Origin: Hyalangium ruber
GTDB lineage: Bacteria; Myxococcota; Myxococcia; Myxococcales; Myxococcaceae
Direction: 5' to 3'
NCBI RefSeq assembly: GCF_034259325.1
Contig: NZ_JAXIVS010000001.1
Coordinates: forward strand, 1,178,001 to 1,242,000
DNA length: 64,000 nt
The position numbers and the translations under genes are program-made. The stretch's first letter is position 1. Every line of letters begins with the position of its first letter. The notes beneath the pieces were generated by a model. That model was not told the origin of the DNA. It saw only the letters and a list, made by a program, of their open reading frames with translations, and made no database searches. Below are positions 54,781 through 63,549 of this stretch, in pieces.

Positions 54781-55203
54781 ATGGACACAGGGCACTCGAG
54801 CGCCGGGCACCCTGCCCTGCTCCCGATGGGCATCGAGGTGGGGCACTGGCGCGTGGTGGGCTGGGCTGGCTGTGGTGTCTACGGGGCCGTCTTCCGCGCC
54901 GTGCCTCTCTCTGAGCCTCACACTCCTGCCATCGCCCTCAAGCTGGCCCTGTACCCGGCGGATCCGCGCTTCGCTCGCGAGGTGAAGCTGCTGTCCGGCC
55001 TGGCGCACCCCCACATTCCACGCTTCGTGGGCAGTGGCGAGTGGAGGCACCCGGCCGGCTCGCTCCATCCGTACATTGCCATGCAGTGGGTGGAGGGCGT
55101 GCCGCTCTACGACTGGGCGCAAAAGCAGCAGCCGGGCCCCGCCCAGGTGCTGCGGGTGCTGGCCGGGCTGGCGCGGGCCCTGGAGGCCTTGCATGCCCAG
55201 GGT
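54781..55203 (+). pseudogene. Ser/Thr protein kinase gene truncated by an IS21-family element
   Basis: The frame from ATG 54781 reads MGIEVGHWRVVGWAGCGVYGAVFRAV (a P-loop-like glycine loop), ALKLALYP (Lys), VKLLSGLAHPHIPRFVGSGEW and LARALEALHAQG. It stops being kinase-like exactly at the IS21 left end, before the HRD catalytic loop, DFG and the substrate lobe. A residual ORF continues into the element. Not a working kinase. Confidence 0.85.
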
Positions 55204-55217
55204 GCGTATTCCGGCGA

Positions 55218-55295
55218 AGCCGGACACCCGTTCCGGAGCAAGCCGATCACCGATTCCGGCAAGCCGATCACCGATTCCGGGCAAGCCGATCACCT
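55218..55295 (+). repeat. IS21 left subterminal repeats
   Basis: Three near-copies of AGCCGATCACCGATTCCGG (with spacers) in 78 bp. The same motif in inverted orientation fills 57866-57975. These repeated end sites are the probable IstA binding sites. Confidence 0.7.
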
Positions 55296-55316
55296 GCGTG
55301 ACGACGCTGGAGTTCT

Positions 55317-56070
55317 CTACTTCGCCGCCTTCTTGGCCGTGGTCAAACTCTCGGCCTTTCGAATGGACTCACCGCCGAGCTTGAGGCGGTGGGCGTTGTG
55401 GACGAGCCTGTCGCAGATGGCGTCAGCCAAGGTGGCGTCGCCGATGATGGCATGCCAGTCCTTGGGCTCCAGTTGGCTGGTGAGGACGGTGGAGCCGAGC
55501 TGGTAGCGGTCGTCGAGCACTTCGAGCAGTTCCTTGCGCTGCGCGGCGCCCAGGGGCTCCAGACCGAAGTCGTCGAGGATGAGGACCTGAGCCTTGGCGA
55601 GCCGGTAGCAGGTGGGGGTAGGTGCCGTCGGCGCGAGCCTGAGCCAGCTCGTCGAAGAGCCGGGAGGTGCGGCGGTAGAGGACGGAGTAGCCCTCGCGGC
55701 AGGCCTTCTGCCCCAGCGCACAGGCCAGGTAACTCTTGCCCACGCCGGTGGGCCCGGTGATCAGGACGTTCTGGTGGCTGTGCACCCAGCGGCAGGAGGC
55801 CAGGTCCAGCACTACGGTCTTGGACAGGCCTCGGGCGTGCGAGTAGTCGATGTCCTCGATGCAGGCCTGCTGCTTGAGCTTGGCGTTCTTGAGCCGCTGC
55901 TGCAGTTGGCGGTTGTCCCGGTGCAGGTGCTCGGCGTCCACCAGCAGGCCAAGCAGATCCGCTGGTGCCAGCTCCTTCTCCTGGGGCTGCTCCAGCCAGC
56001 GCCGCATGGCCTTGGCCATTCCGTTCAGCTTCATCGCCTCGAGCTTCTCGAGGGTCTGCTCTACAAGCAT
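55317..56070 (-). pseudogene. istB: istB-type helper ATPase (frameshifted)
   Basis: From ATG 56070 the frame reads MLVEQTLEKLEAMKLNGMAKAM, then the P-loop [16 protein letters not shown]. Near 55607, after ADGTYPHLL, one extra base shifts the frame; [18 protein letters not shown] (Walker B) and [16 protein letters not shown] continue in another. Function is lost unless the frame is an assembly error. Confidence 0.8.
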
Positions 56071-56202
56071 GGGGGTCTCCGTGGCAGCCTTCAGGGGCTG
56101 CGGGTGTGCGGCCTCGTTGTCGTCGCGGGCGGCCGGCGCGCACGCTGCGCGACGGCCGCCCCCTGAGCACCGTGAGGCCACCAGCGGTGCTCAGTCAGCA
56201 CT

Positions 56203-57799
56203 TCAGTGGTAGTAGTCCGAGCCGCGGACGTTGCCGTGCGCAGGCAGGGCCATCAGTTGCGGCTGCTCCGGGGTCGGCTCTCGGTCCAGGTTGTTCTTCA
56301 GGATGGCGGCCACGCTCTTGTAGCTGCATGCCCGCAGCCCCAGCGCCCGCGCGCACGCCGCTTCAATCCGGGCCGTCTCGTACTTGCGGCTCAGGTGCAG
56401 CACTCCCAGGCAGGCGCGGAAGCCATGCTGGGCATGCACCCGGCGCCGCATTATTTCCTCCACCAGCGCGGCGGTGGCAGGGCCCGTCTTCTTGGCCCAC
56501 TCGATGAGCCGCGTGGGTGTCCACTCCGCCTGAGCTTGGTGCGCCTTGGGCATGTGCTCGGGCTGGGTGGTGTGCTTGCCCTTCTCGGTGCTGCGAGGGT
56601 GCGAGGTGACGCGGCGTCCGCTCAGGAAGAGCTCGACGACGGTGGCGGTGGCGCGTAGGTCCATCTGCTTGCCCACCAGCTGGTAGGGCACGCTGTAGAA
56701 GTGCTCGTCGAACTCCACGTGGTAGTCGATGTGCACCCGAGGCCGCGCCCACTGGGCGAACTCGTAGCGCCGAGCGGGCAGAGGCCGCAGCGCCGCGCGC
56801 TCCAGCTCCTCGAAGACTTGCCAGCGCGACTTCTTCAGCTTCTTCATCGGCCGCTGGTTCAGCTTGTCCACCAGTGGCTTCACCGCCTGGCGCAGCTCCT
56901 CCAGCGAGAAGAACGTGCGGTGGCGCAGGGCGGCCAGAATCCACCGCTCTGCCAGCAGCACGCCTTGCTCCACCTTGGCCTTGTCCCGGGGCTTGCGCAC
57001 CCGCGCCGGTACCACCGCCGCGCCGTAGTGCCGCGCCAGCTCCGCGTAACTGGGGTTGATGTCCGGCTCGTACAGGTCCGGGCTCTTCACCCCGCTCTTC
57101 AAGTTGTCGGGCACCCACACCTCGGCCACTCCGCCCATGAACTCCAGCGCCCGGACGTGGCAGCCCACCCACGTCGGCAAGTCCTCGCTCAGCACCGGCT
57201 CGGCGTAGGTGAGGTTGCTGGCTCCCAGCACCGCCAGGAACAGCTTGGTCTTCGTACATTGCCCGCTGGTCGGATCGACCAGGTCCACTCCATCCCCGCT
57301 GAAGTCCAGGAACAGCTTCTCGCCTGCGCGGTGCGTCTGCCGCATCGTCACATTCAGTGTGCTCGCCCACTGGGCGTACCGCTCGCAGAACTGCGAGTAC
57401 TGGTAGCACCCCCGGCTGCTCCGTCTTGTACTCCTCCCACAGCAGCTGCTTGGTGACGTGCTTCTTGCGCAGCTCCAGGTGCACCCGCGCCCAGTCCGGC
57501 TCCGGCCGGTTGCGCGTCGGGTGCCCCTCCGTGGAGAACAGTAGCCGCGTGAGCGCCCCGTCCTCGTCCAACTCCGCCGGCAGCGGCCAGCTCAGCTTCG
57601 CTACCTTCACCCGGCCCAGGTACCCGCTCACCGTGCTCGGCGAGAGCGAACAACTGCGCGCGATCGCCCGCGCGCTCATCCCCAGTTCCAGGTGCAGCCT
57701 CAGTATCTCTCTCAGCTTCCGCATGGACAGCCTCTCTGCCGCCACAGCCCCTCCTTGTTCGGGAGGCGGTGTGCTCGGCTCTCTGTCCAGCGTCGTCAA
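56203..57799 (-). pseudogene. istA: istA-type transposase (frameshifted)
   Basis: N-terminal HTH (MRKLREILRLHLELGMSARAIARSCSLSPSTVSGYL) is read from a TTG/ATG start near 57799-57724. After LLWEEYKTEQPG a G5 run (near 57404) shifts the frame. The remainder carries the rve-like catalytic core (LFLDFSGDGVDL, AVLGASNLTYAEPVLSEDLPTWVGCHVRALEFMGG) and RWQVFEELERAALRPLP, the typical IstA end. Single-base frameshift in an otherwise normal-length gene. Confidence 0.82.
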
Positions 57800-57865
57800 C
57801 GCTCCGGCTCTACCTTCACCCTGAGCTTGCTACAGCCCTGTTCCGGCCTGGGTCACCCTCCAAGC

Positions 57866-57975
57866 GGGTGATCGGCATGGTCGGAATCGGTGATCGGCTT
57901 GCTCCGGAACAGGTGATCGGCTTGCTCCGGAATCGGTGTTCGGCTTGGCCCGGAATCGGTGATCAACATGGCCCG
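57866..57975 (-). repeat. IS21 right subterminal repeats
   Basis: Several inverted copies of the GATCGGCTTGCTCCGGAA motif (spaced about 20-30 bp), mirror of 55218-55295. They end at the right border of the element, near 57985. Confidence 0.7.
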
Positions 57976-58068
57976 GAGCACGCATTCTGGCCGAGAGCAG
58001 CCCTCGGTCTGTCCAGCGCGAATGGAACGGCGCTGTCGGTCGCATTCGCCAGCCGTCGCCTGCTCGGT

Positions 58069-58577
58069 GCGTATAGGCGGATAGAGGCCATGTTGCGGGT
58101 GGGGGTGGGAGCGCAGGTGCCGAGGAGAACCGCTGCCAGGGGCCGCCCGAGCCGTGCGCCAAGCGTGTGGACAGGCCGCGCAGCCCCTTGAGGTACACGA
58201 CTGCCCAGGCCGCCCTCCCATGGGATGCACGGTAGGGGACTGGGCCTTCTGGCTTTGGGGAGGCGTCAGCCTCAACACCCCGCGGCCTGGATTGACTCTT
58301 GCGCCGGGGCCAGGCTCTCACCTGCCGTGGGCAAGCCCAGGTGCTCCAGTATTGCTCGCACTGCCCTGCCTGCCTTCACGTACGCCAACACCCACCGACT
58401 GCCCCCACACCTCACGCAGGCGAACACGTCGAAGTCGAACGTCCTCTTCAGCAACTCTGCCCCATCCACTCGCGGCGTCCTCTCCTTCATCCGCTCCTTC
58501 CTCGCCGCTGCCTCACGCCCCGCTCTCGCCTCCTCTGCTTGGGGGAACTCCCGTCCGCGGATCATCCGCGACTTCAT
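58069..58577 (-). mobile_element. IS91-like transposase remnant, copy 4, with 3' end
   Basis: On the minus strand a 101-codon frame (58577-58272) reads KERMKERTPRVDGAELLKRTFDFDVFACVRCGG, WVLAYVKAGRAVRAILEHLGLPT and LAPAQESIQAAG. The element end is near 58069-58099 (GCGTATAGGCGG, related to the termini at 41224 and 45892). This is the clearest copy that joins transposase end and terminus. It abuts the phosphorylase gene stop. Confidence 0.75.
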
Positions 58578-60091
58578 CGGACCAGTTCAGGGAATGCGAG
58601 GTTCCGAAGCTCGGGCTCGGGGGTGTCTTTGTATCGCTCGAAGACTTCCTTGGATTGCTTCGCGATGTTTCCCAGCTTGCCCTTTCCCGCGAGCGCCTTG
58701 AAGTTGCTGATCCGCATCCTCATGCTGCCCGGCTTGATTCCCCGCCGCTCCGCGATGGTGTCCAGGTCGAACGGGAGCAACGCCGCACCGAATCTGTACA
58801 GGTAGAAGGCGACGAGATCGTCAGCCTCGCTCCAGGAGTGTCGCTCCTCTCCTGACTCGAAGATGGAGAGTAGGTCCGTGATGATGCTGGTGGGGGGCTG
58901 CTGCACCGCCGGTCCGTTGGCGGGCGGGGGCTCCGCGCGCGGCTCACGTTCCACGTCATCCACGATGAGAGGAGCCAGCACGTCCTTCTTGTTCAGGACG
59001 TGCTCGACAAGCGAGACGGCGGCCTGGGCGGCAAAAGCCTGCACCCTGTCCGTCTTGCTTCCGTCGCCCCAGTCACAGAGCGCCTTGACCAGGAGGACCT
59101 CAACGCTCTGGCGAGCTGTCGCGGCGTAGAGCCCAGCGCCCTCCATCTCCCCGGCGACCGCTTGAGGAAAAGCCTCGATGAGGCGCCCAAGGAACTCCTT
59201 GCTGTCGACAAGCTTCTCGCCCGAGAGCATCACTCCTTGGAAGACATTCACGAACTCTTCGCCGCGGGCGAACCTCCAGTCCGCCCTGCGCGTCCGGAAT
59301 CGCTCGGACAGCAGCGAGCCACAAAGGATGGGCTGCGCGCGGTGAGTCACCTTCATGTCCACCCGCTGCAGTTCGTAGGGGGTGACGGATTCGGCGATGA
59401 TCACATCTCCGAGCCGCTGCTTCTTGGGGTCGAGACCGAAGGCGATCCCGACGGATAGGACGACCTTGGGCTCCAATTCGTTGAGGGCATCGTGGATCGT
59501 GAGCGCGGCCCCATGACGAGCCTGGCTCCCCGCCGTGCTCTCCACATGGGCGACCGGGTAGCGGCCGAGCCGGCCGAGGCGGTAGGTGACGCGGTGAATG
59601 GCTCCTTCGACCAGTCCTTTCCGTCCAGCGAGAGGAGCCATCCTCAGGTGAAGCGCCTTCCGTTCCGTGTCCGTCGACGTCAGCAAGAGCACCTGGACCT
59701 TGTGCCGCTGCAGAAGCGTCTTCAACTCAGCCGTGGAGACGTCCTCGTAGGGAGGCTGGGGTTCCAGAACCGCGGTGGGGACATGGTTGTAGACACACTC
59801 ACTCCCCAGGCAAATCTCCTGGACGAACCGAGCACCGAGCATCGCCACCATTGCGTCGAGCTGCCCCCGCTCCGCATCCTTCAAGAGCCGTAGGAGCGAA
59901 TACTGCGGGATGTCGAGAACGAGCGAATAGCTCCTGAGACCTGCGCGGCTCGGAACCGTGAAGTGTGCACCGTAAGTCACGCTCAGTGCGTTCGACAGTC
60001 CCGGCCAGTTCTCGAACGATTCCGGAACAGCGAGTAACAGCCTCGGTAGAACCGTGCCCAATAAGGAAGGATCATCAGGAGCTTGATTCAC
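58574..60091 (-). CDS. Nucleoside-phosphorylase (PNP/MTAN-like) domain protein with flanking domains
   Basis: A 505-residue three-part protein. Residues 1-125 are unrecognised. Residues ~130-370 are a phosphorylase-superfamily domain: VQVLLLTSTDTERKALH, VLSVGIAFGLDPKKQRLGDVIIAESV, the substrate motif AGEMEGAG (Glu316, Glu318) and a catalytic-type Asp340 in CDWGDGSK. A Pro-rich linker (~380-402) leads to a helical C-terminal domain (DLVAFYLYRFGAALLPFDLDTIAERRGIKPGSMRMRISNFKAL). PNP-like domains occur in bacterial NLR-like and defence proteins; nucleotide cleavage is a fair guess. GTG at 60091 is the start. Confidence 0.8.
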   Translation of the reverse strand: MNQAPDDPSLLGTVLPRLLLAVPESFENWPGLSNALSVTYGAHFTVPSRAGLRSYSLVLDIPQYSLLRLLKDAERGQLDAMVAMLGARFVQEICLGSECVYNHVPTAVLEPQPPYEDVSTAELKTLLQRHKVQVLLLTSTDTERKALHLRMAPLAGRKGLVEGAIHRVTYRLGRLGRYPVAHVESTAGSQARHGAALTIHDALNELEPKVVLSVGIAFGLDPKKQRLGDVIIAESVTPYELQRVDMKVTHRAQPILCGSLLSERFRTRRADWRFARGEEFVNVFQGVMLSGEKLVDSKEFLGRLIEAFPQAVAGEMEGAGLYAATARQSVEVLLVKALCDWGDGSKTDRVQAFAAQAAVSLVEHVLNKKDVLAPLIVDDVEREPRAEPPPANGPAVQQPPTSIITDLLSIFESGEERHSWSEADDLVAFYLYRFGAALLPFDLDTIAERRGIKPGSMRMRISNFKALAGKGKLGNIAKQSKEVFERYKDTPEPELRNLAFPELVR

Positions 60092-60736
60092 GGGGCCACT
60101 CTACCTGTACTCAAGAGAACGAGCACTCGTGCAAGCCTTCCGAGAGCCCTGGGTGCCGACTGGGACGAGAGGCGCTCGTCGTCCAGCCTCGAAGCTTCAC
60201 GGCAGCGAGCATGACGCCGCAGCTCTGTGAGGGGCACAGCGCTCCTGGGGTCGCCGCCACCTGCACGGCAGATGCAGAGACAAGTTCGAAAAGCCCGCAG
60301 GCGGAACTCGTCCTCCGTCGTTCTTCAATGGGTATCGCTAGCAGCCGCGACGTGACATCGCAGACGGAAGACTGGCTGCACGCGACTCCAGGAGCACTGT
60401 CCACTCCAGCACGTTCCGCACGGGCTGTGAAAACTCCTGCAGGTAGGTTGCTCTGGCCCGCGCTTCACGGTGCGGGCTTCGGCGCCGGCGGTGGGGGCGG
60501 CCTGCGGCCCGTGGGCGTCGCGGTGGCGGGGCTCGACGTGGAGCATAGGAAGGACAGGAGCCCTCTTGGACGTAGCGGGCGGGAGCAGAGCGGGAGGTGA
60601 GGGACGCTGACGGGGAGCCCATGAGCCGCACTCCGGGCCGGCGCACAAGCCTTTCATCTCCAGCAGACACACGCCTGCCCAGCCCAGCCGCCTTCCCAGG
60701 AGGAGCGCGGCAGGGGCCTGGTTCTCTTGGCTGGCT
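60092..60736. other. Non-coding stretch with a 23-bp repeat
   Basis: No credible gene was seen. 60547-60569 is identical to 29394-29416 (opposite strand), 23 bp. AGGAGG at 60698-60703 sits where a ribosome binding site would be for the toxin gene, but no start codon follows it in the toxin frame until GTG 60737. Confidence 0.45.
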
Positions 60737-61456
60737 GTGGCGGCTTGTGCTTCAACTTTCTCTCCGGCCACCACCCCGCGCATTGCCCGGACGATGCTCG
60801 AGGTGCGCAAGCATCTGAGTGAGACGACCCAGCGGGAGCTGGAGGTGCTGTTGCTGAACCTGACGGGGACCCGGATCCTCCAGGGAATCTTCTCGCGAGT
60901 GGTGCGGGTGGGCCCGGAGCCAGCGGCGCGTCCCCTCGCGAGAGGGGAAATGCACCGGGGGGAGGCTCCAGCCTCGCGACAGCCCGGGCCGCGCCCCGCT
61001 GCCCCCGCCCCTGAGTCGCTGGCGCCTGCTCCCGCAGCGGGTGCATTGACGCCATCGCCAGGCCTGGTCCAGGCGCTGACAGGTAACAACCCAACGCGGC
61101 CCGTGACAGCAGGTCCACGCCTGCCTCAGGATGTCGCTGTCAGCCCGAATGTGCCCAAGCTGAAACCCGCAACCCGTCCTATCGGTCCCAGTCCCAACCA
61201 GAACGCGCAGCTTCAGGTGGACATCCAATACCTGGATAGCATGGGCGCCAAGAACATCCGGGTGAACCAACAGCAGGTGACGGTGCGCGACGGCCAGCGC
61301 GTTGGAATCAATCGGCCGGACATGCAGTTCGACTATAACGGCCGCCGCTACCATGTGGAGTACGACACCCCTATGTCAGGCCGTGCCTCCGCCCATCAGT
61401 CGCGCCTCAGGTCCAATGACCCGAACGCGGAGATCATCCTCTTGATCGTGCCCTGA
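60737..61456 (+). CDS. Putative polymorphic toxin with C-terminal PD-(D/E)XK-like nuclease domain
   Basis: A 239-residue protein as written from GTG 60737. The upstream open frame (AWFSWLAVAACAST) looks like a lipoprotein signal, so the true start may be earlier and has no ATG, GTG or TTG. A helical part (ARTMLEVRKHLSETTQRELEVLLLNLTGTRILQGIF) and a Pro/Ala linker lead to a C-terminal domain (GINRPDMQFDYNGRRYHVEYDTPMSGRASAHQSRLRSNDPNAEIILLIVP) like nuclease toxins at the end of RHS or lipoprotein carriers. The immunity candidate follows 17 bp later. Confidence 0.65.
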   Translation: MAACASTFSPATTPRIARTMLEVRKHLSETTQRELEVLLLNLTGTRILQGIFSRVVRVGPEPAARPLARGEMHRGEAPASRQPGPRPAAPAPESLAPAPAAGALTPSPGLVQALTGNNPTRPVTAGPRLPQDVAVSPNVPKLKPATRPIGPSPNQNAQLQVDIQYLDSMGAKNIRVNQQQVTVRDGQRVGINRPDMQFDYNGRRYHVEYDTPMSGRASAHQSRLRSNDPNAEIILLIVP

Positions 61457-61473
61457 GGGGCAAGGCACAGCGA

Positions 61474-62202
61474 ATGACCGAGCACCTGAAGGGCCTGCTG
61501 CTGGATGACCGTTGGGCGCCCGTCACCTCGGAGATGGGCTTTCTGGAGGCCCGCGCGGAGTATGCCGCCCGCGCCTTCGCGGCCTGGCACACAGAGCTGA
61601 TGACGCCACGTGGCATCTCTGTGGGGATGCGCCCGATTCACGGCAGCTTGGAGCAGGCGCTCTCCGCCTTGTTGCCGCTGACCCGTCCGGAGACGCGGCG
61701 GGATCTTTTCATTCCGACGCGCAGTTCCTGGACGGCGTACGTCGAGAACGGGTGGGGCGGGACCGATGCGGCGAGCGTCATGCGGCACATGGCGCGGACG
61801 CTCGGTTGCCGTGGGCTGCGAGTCGTGGCCGTGCCTGACACTTACCGTCAGGCCAAAGGCCGCTATGGTGCCGTGATGCTCGAGGTGTACGGCCCGCACC
61901 AGACAACCTGGCTCAACTACGTGCGGGCTGTGAGCGCGTCCAATGATGGGGGCCGCTGGGTCTTCGAGCAATTCGGCGAGCCCTTCTCCTTCGAGAAGGT
62001 GGAGCAGTACCAGGCGCGCCGGGTGAGGGACCGGTTCACCTTCGACATGCTTAAGCAGTACCTGCATCACCTGGGGCTGGCACCCTTCGAGGAGGATTTC
62101 TTCCTGCCAGAGGGCGCCCCCGCCTGGCTGGTGGAGAAGTCAGGTCCGGTAGCACCCACGCATGAGGAACTCACCCTGGCCCAGGCCCGGGAGAACTTCT
62201 GA
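61474..62202 (+). CDS. Putative immunity protein for the adjacent toxin
   Basis: A 242-residue cytoplasmic protein without a signal or known catalytic motif. It starts 17 bp after the toxin gene and is alone in being co-directional, the usual toxin-immunity layout. Segments: MTEHLKGLLLDDRWAPVTSEMGFLE, FIPTRSSWTAYVENGWGGTDAASVMRHMARTLGCRGLRVVAVPD, and MLEVYGPHQTTWLNYVRAVSASNDGGRWVFEQFGEPFSFE. These have the acidic, aromatic character of immunity proteins. No family was named. Confidence 0.6.
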   Translation: MTEHLKGLLLDDRWAPVTSEMGFLEARAEYAARAFAAWHTELMTPRGISVGMRPIHGSLEQALSALLPLTRPETRRDLFIPTRSSWTAYVENGWGGTDAASVMRHMARTLGCRGLRVVAVPDTYRQAKGRYGAVMLEVYGPHQTTWLNYVRAVSASNDGGRWVFEQFGEPFSFEKVEQYQARRVRDRFTFDMLKQYLHHLGLAPFEEDFFLPEGAPAWLVEKSGPVAPTHEELTLAQARENF

Positions 62203-62246
62203 CGCAGGGGCCTACCCGACGCAGTGAACGCCTCTGCGCAGCGGTG

Positions 62247-62271
62247 GCGGGTTCGATTCCCGCCGCCTCCA
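62247..62271 (+). other. tRNA 3'-end att core
   Basis: GCGGG TTCGATT CCCGC (T-arm) then CGCCTCC and A form the 3' end of a tRNA, without its 5' half (a matching GGAGGCG was not found upstream). It is followed by a terminator and by an integrase gene 90 bp away, so it is a probable attachment site at an element edge. The similar sequence at 29206-29287 is degenerate. Confidence 0.7.
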
Positions 62272-62279
62272 TCCCGAGA

Positions 62280-62313
62280 AGCCCAGCAATCTTAACGGGT
62301 TGCTGGGTTTTTC
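62280..62313 (+). terminator. Intrinsic terminator after the att core
   Basis: CCCAGCAA (62282-62289) pairs with TTGCTGGG (62300-62307), followed by TTTTTC. A strong stem and U-run, in the position of a tRNA terminator. Confidence 0.8.
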
Positions 62314-62361
62314 TTTGTCCTCGTTTTCTTCATGTGACCTCAGTGTGCCCCTCTGGCGTCT

Positions 62362-63549
62362 CTAGCCCAGAGCGGCGCGCGGCTGGGGGATGGGACGATC
62401 CAGTTCCTGCACCGCGCTCTCGCGCGCCTCGGGCGACAGGTGCGCGTACCTCATGGTCATCTCGATGGTCGCGTGGCCCATCAACTCCTGGATGACCTTG
62501 AGAGCAACGCCCCGCATCGCGAGGTGGCTGCCGTAGGTGTGCCGCAGGTCGTGCCAGCCGATGGAACCCTCCGGGCGGCTGACTCCTGCCCTACGCAGCG
62601 CTCGCAAGAGCGGGTGCTTGGTCATCCCAGCGGTGAGCGGGCGACCGTCCGTCTGGCAGAACACGTAAGGGCCGCACAGGTGGCGGTGTGCCTTGAGTGC
62701 TTCCACCGCCGACGTGGGCAGGTCCACGGTCCTTTCCCGTCCACCCTTGGGCAGTCCCACCACGCCGCGCCAGATCGTTCGGCGCACGTTGAGCTTGCCG
62801 CGCTGCAAGTCCAGGTCTGCCCACTGGAGCCCGATCAACTCGCCAAGCCGCAGCCCCGTCTTGAGCGCCACGAGGATCAACGTCCGCCACTCCGGCTCAG
62901 CGGCATTGCTCATGCGCTCGGCTTCCTCGAAGGAGAGGAAGTCAAAGGCGGGCTTGTCCGTCTTGAACAACTTGACGCGCGGGACGTGTTGGAGCACGCC
63001 CTGTTCTTGAGCCAGTGCCAGCAACTTGTGCAGGACCGTCAGAACGTTGTTGATCGACTTGAGGGAGAGCAGCTTCACCGCACCGGAGCCCTTGCGCTTG
63101 AGGAGGGCCGCCCGCGTGGGAGCTTCCTTCCGTGCGCGCGCCCCCGAGGGCTTCTTACGCATGGCCGCCTTGAAGTCTTCGATCTCCGCTGGACCGATGG
63201 CATCAAGGGTCATGTTGCCGAACGCGGGGATCAGATGATCATCCAGGATCTGCCGCTTGGTGACGACGCTTGAGTGCTTATTGTTGTTCTCGCTGTACGT
63301 CAGGAAGCGCGGGACGAACTCCCCGAGGGTGAGAACCCGACCCGCGCCGTTCTCCTTTCCGAAGGTTCCGGTCAGGAGTGCATGGCGGATCTGGCGCTCG
63401 TACTCTTCAGCCCCACGGCGGGTGTTGATGGGCGAAGCCTTGCGGATGCGCTCCACCCTGCCGCTGGGGTGCTGGTACTTGACGTCCACCCACCACGCCT
63501 CTTGCACCTTGCCCTCCTGGGTCTTCCACTGCCGCAGTCTGACGCTCAT
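62362..63549 (-). CDS. Tyrosine recombinase (phage-type integrase)
   Basis: A 395-residue integrase. N-terminal arm-binding and SAM-like core domains (LGEFVPRFLTYSENNNKHSSVVTKRQILDDHLIPAFG), then the catalytic domain: Arg in KTGLRLGELIGLQWADLD, His-x-x-Arg in GWHDLRHTYGSHLA, Gly-His in LMGHATIEMTMRYAHLSPEAR, with the Tyr nucleophile. All key residues are present. Its 3' end faces the att core at 62247-62271. It overlaps the excisionase gene by 4 bp. Confidence 0.95.
   Translation of the reverse strand: MSVRLRQWKTQEGKVQEAWWVDVKYQHPSGRVERIRKASPINTRRGAEEYERQIRHALLTGTFGKENGAGRVLTLGEFVPRFLTYSENNNKHSSVVTKRQILDDHLIPAFGNMTLDAIGPAEIEDFKAAMRKKPSGARARKEAPTRAALLKRKGSGAVKLLSLKSINNVLTVLHKLLALAQEQGVLQHVPRVKLFKTDKPAFDFLSFEEAERMSNAAEPEWRTLILVALKTGLRLGELIGLQWADLDLQRGKLNVRRTIWRGVVGLPKGGRERTVDLPTSAVEALKAHRHLCGPYVFCQTDGRPLTAGMTKHPLLRALRRAGVSRPEGSIGWHDLRHTYGSHLAMRGVALKVIQELMGHATIEMTMRYAHLSPEARESAVQELDRPIPQPRAALG

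Larger units (their letters stand above)
55203..57985 (-). mobile_element. IS21-family element (about 2.8 kb, decayed)
   Basis: Ends inside a kinase gene on the left and IS91-like debris on the right. It carries istB and istA on the minus strand, both frameshifted. Both ends contain several copies of a GCCGATCACCGATTCCGG-type motif, typical of the multiple end repeats bound by IstA. Terminal bases are approximate (left near TGCGTATTCC at 55203, right near AGCACGCA at 57985). Confidence 0.75.

Noticed and set aside
55203-55290. The IS21 end repeats as a CRISPR array
   Set aside because: The repeats are short, spacers are nearly absent and the same motif is present in inverted form at the other end; IS end sites explain it.
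60092-60736. A 211-residue plus-strand open frame from 59965 to 60600
   Set aside because: It starts inside the phosphorylase gene on the opposite strand, and its sequence shows no family or signal.
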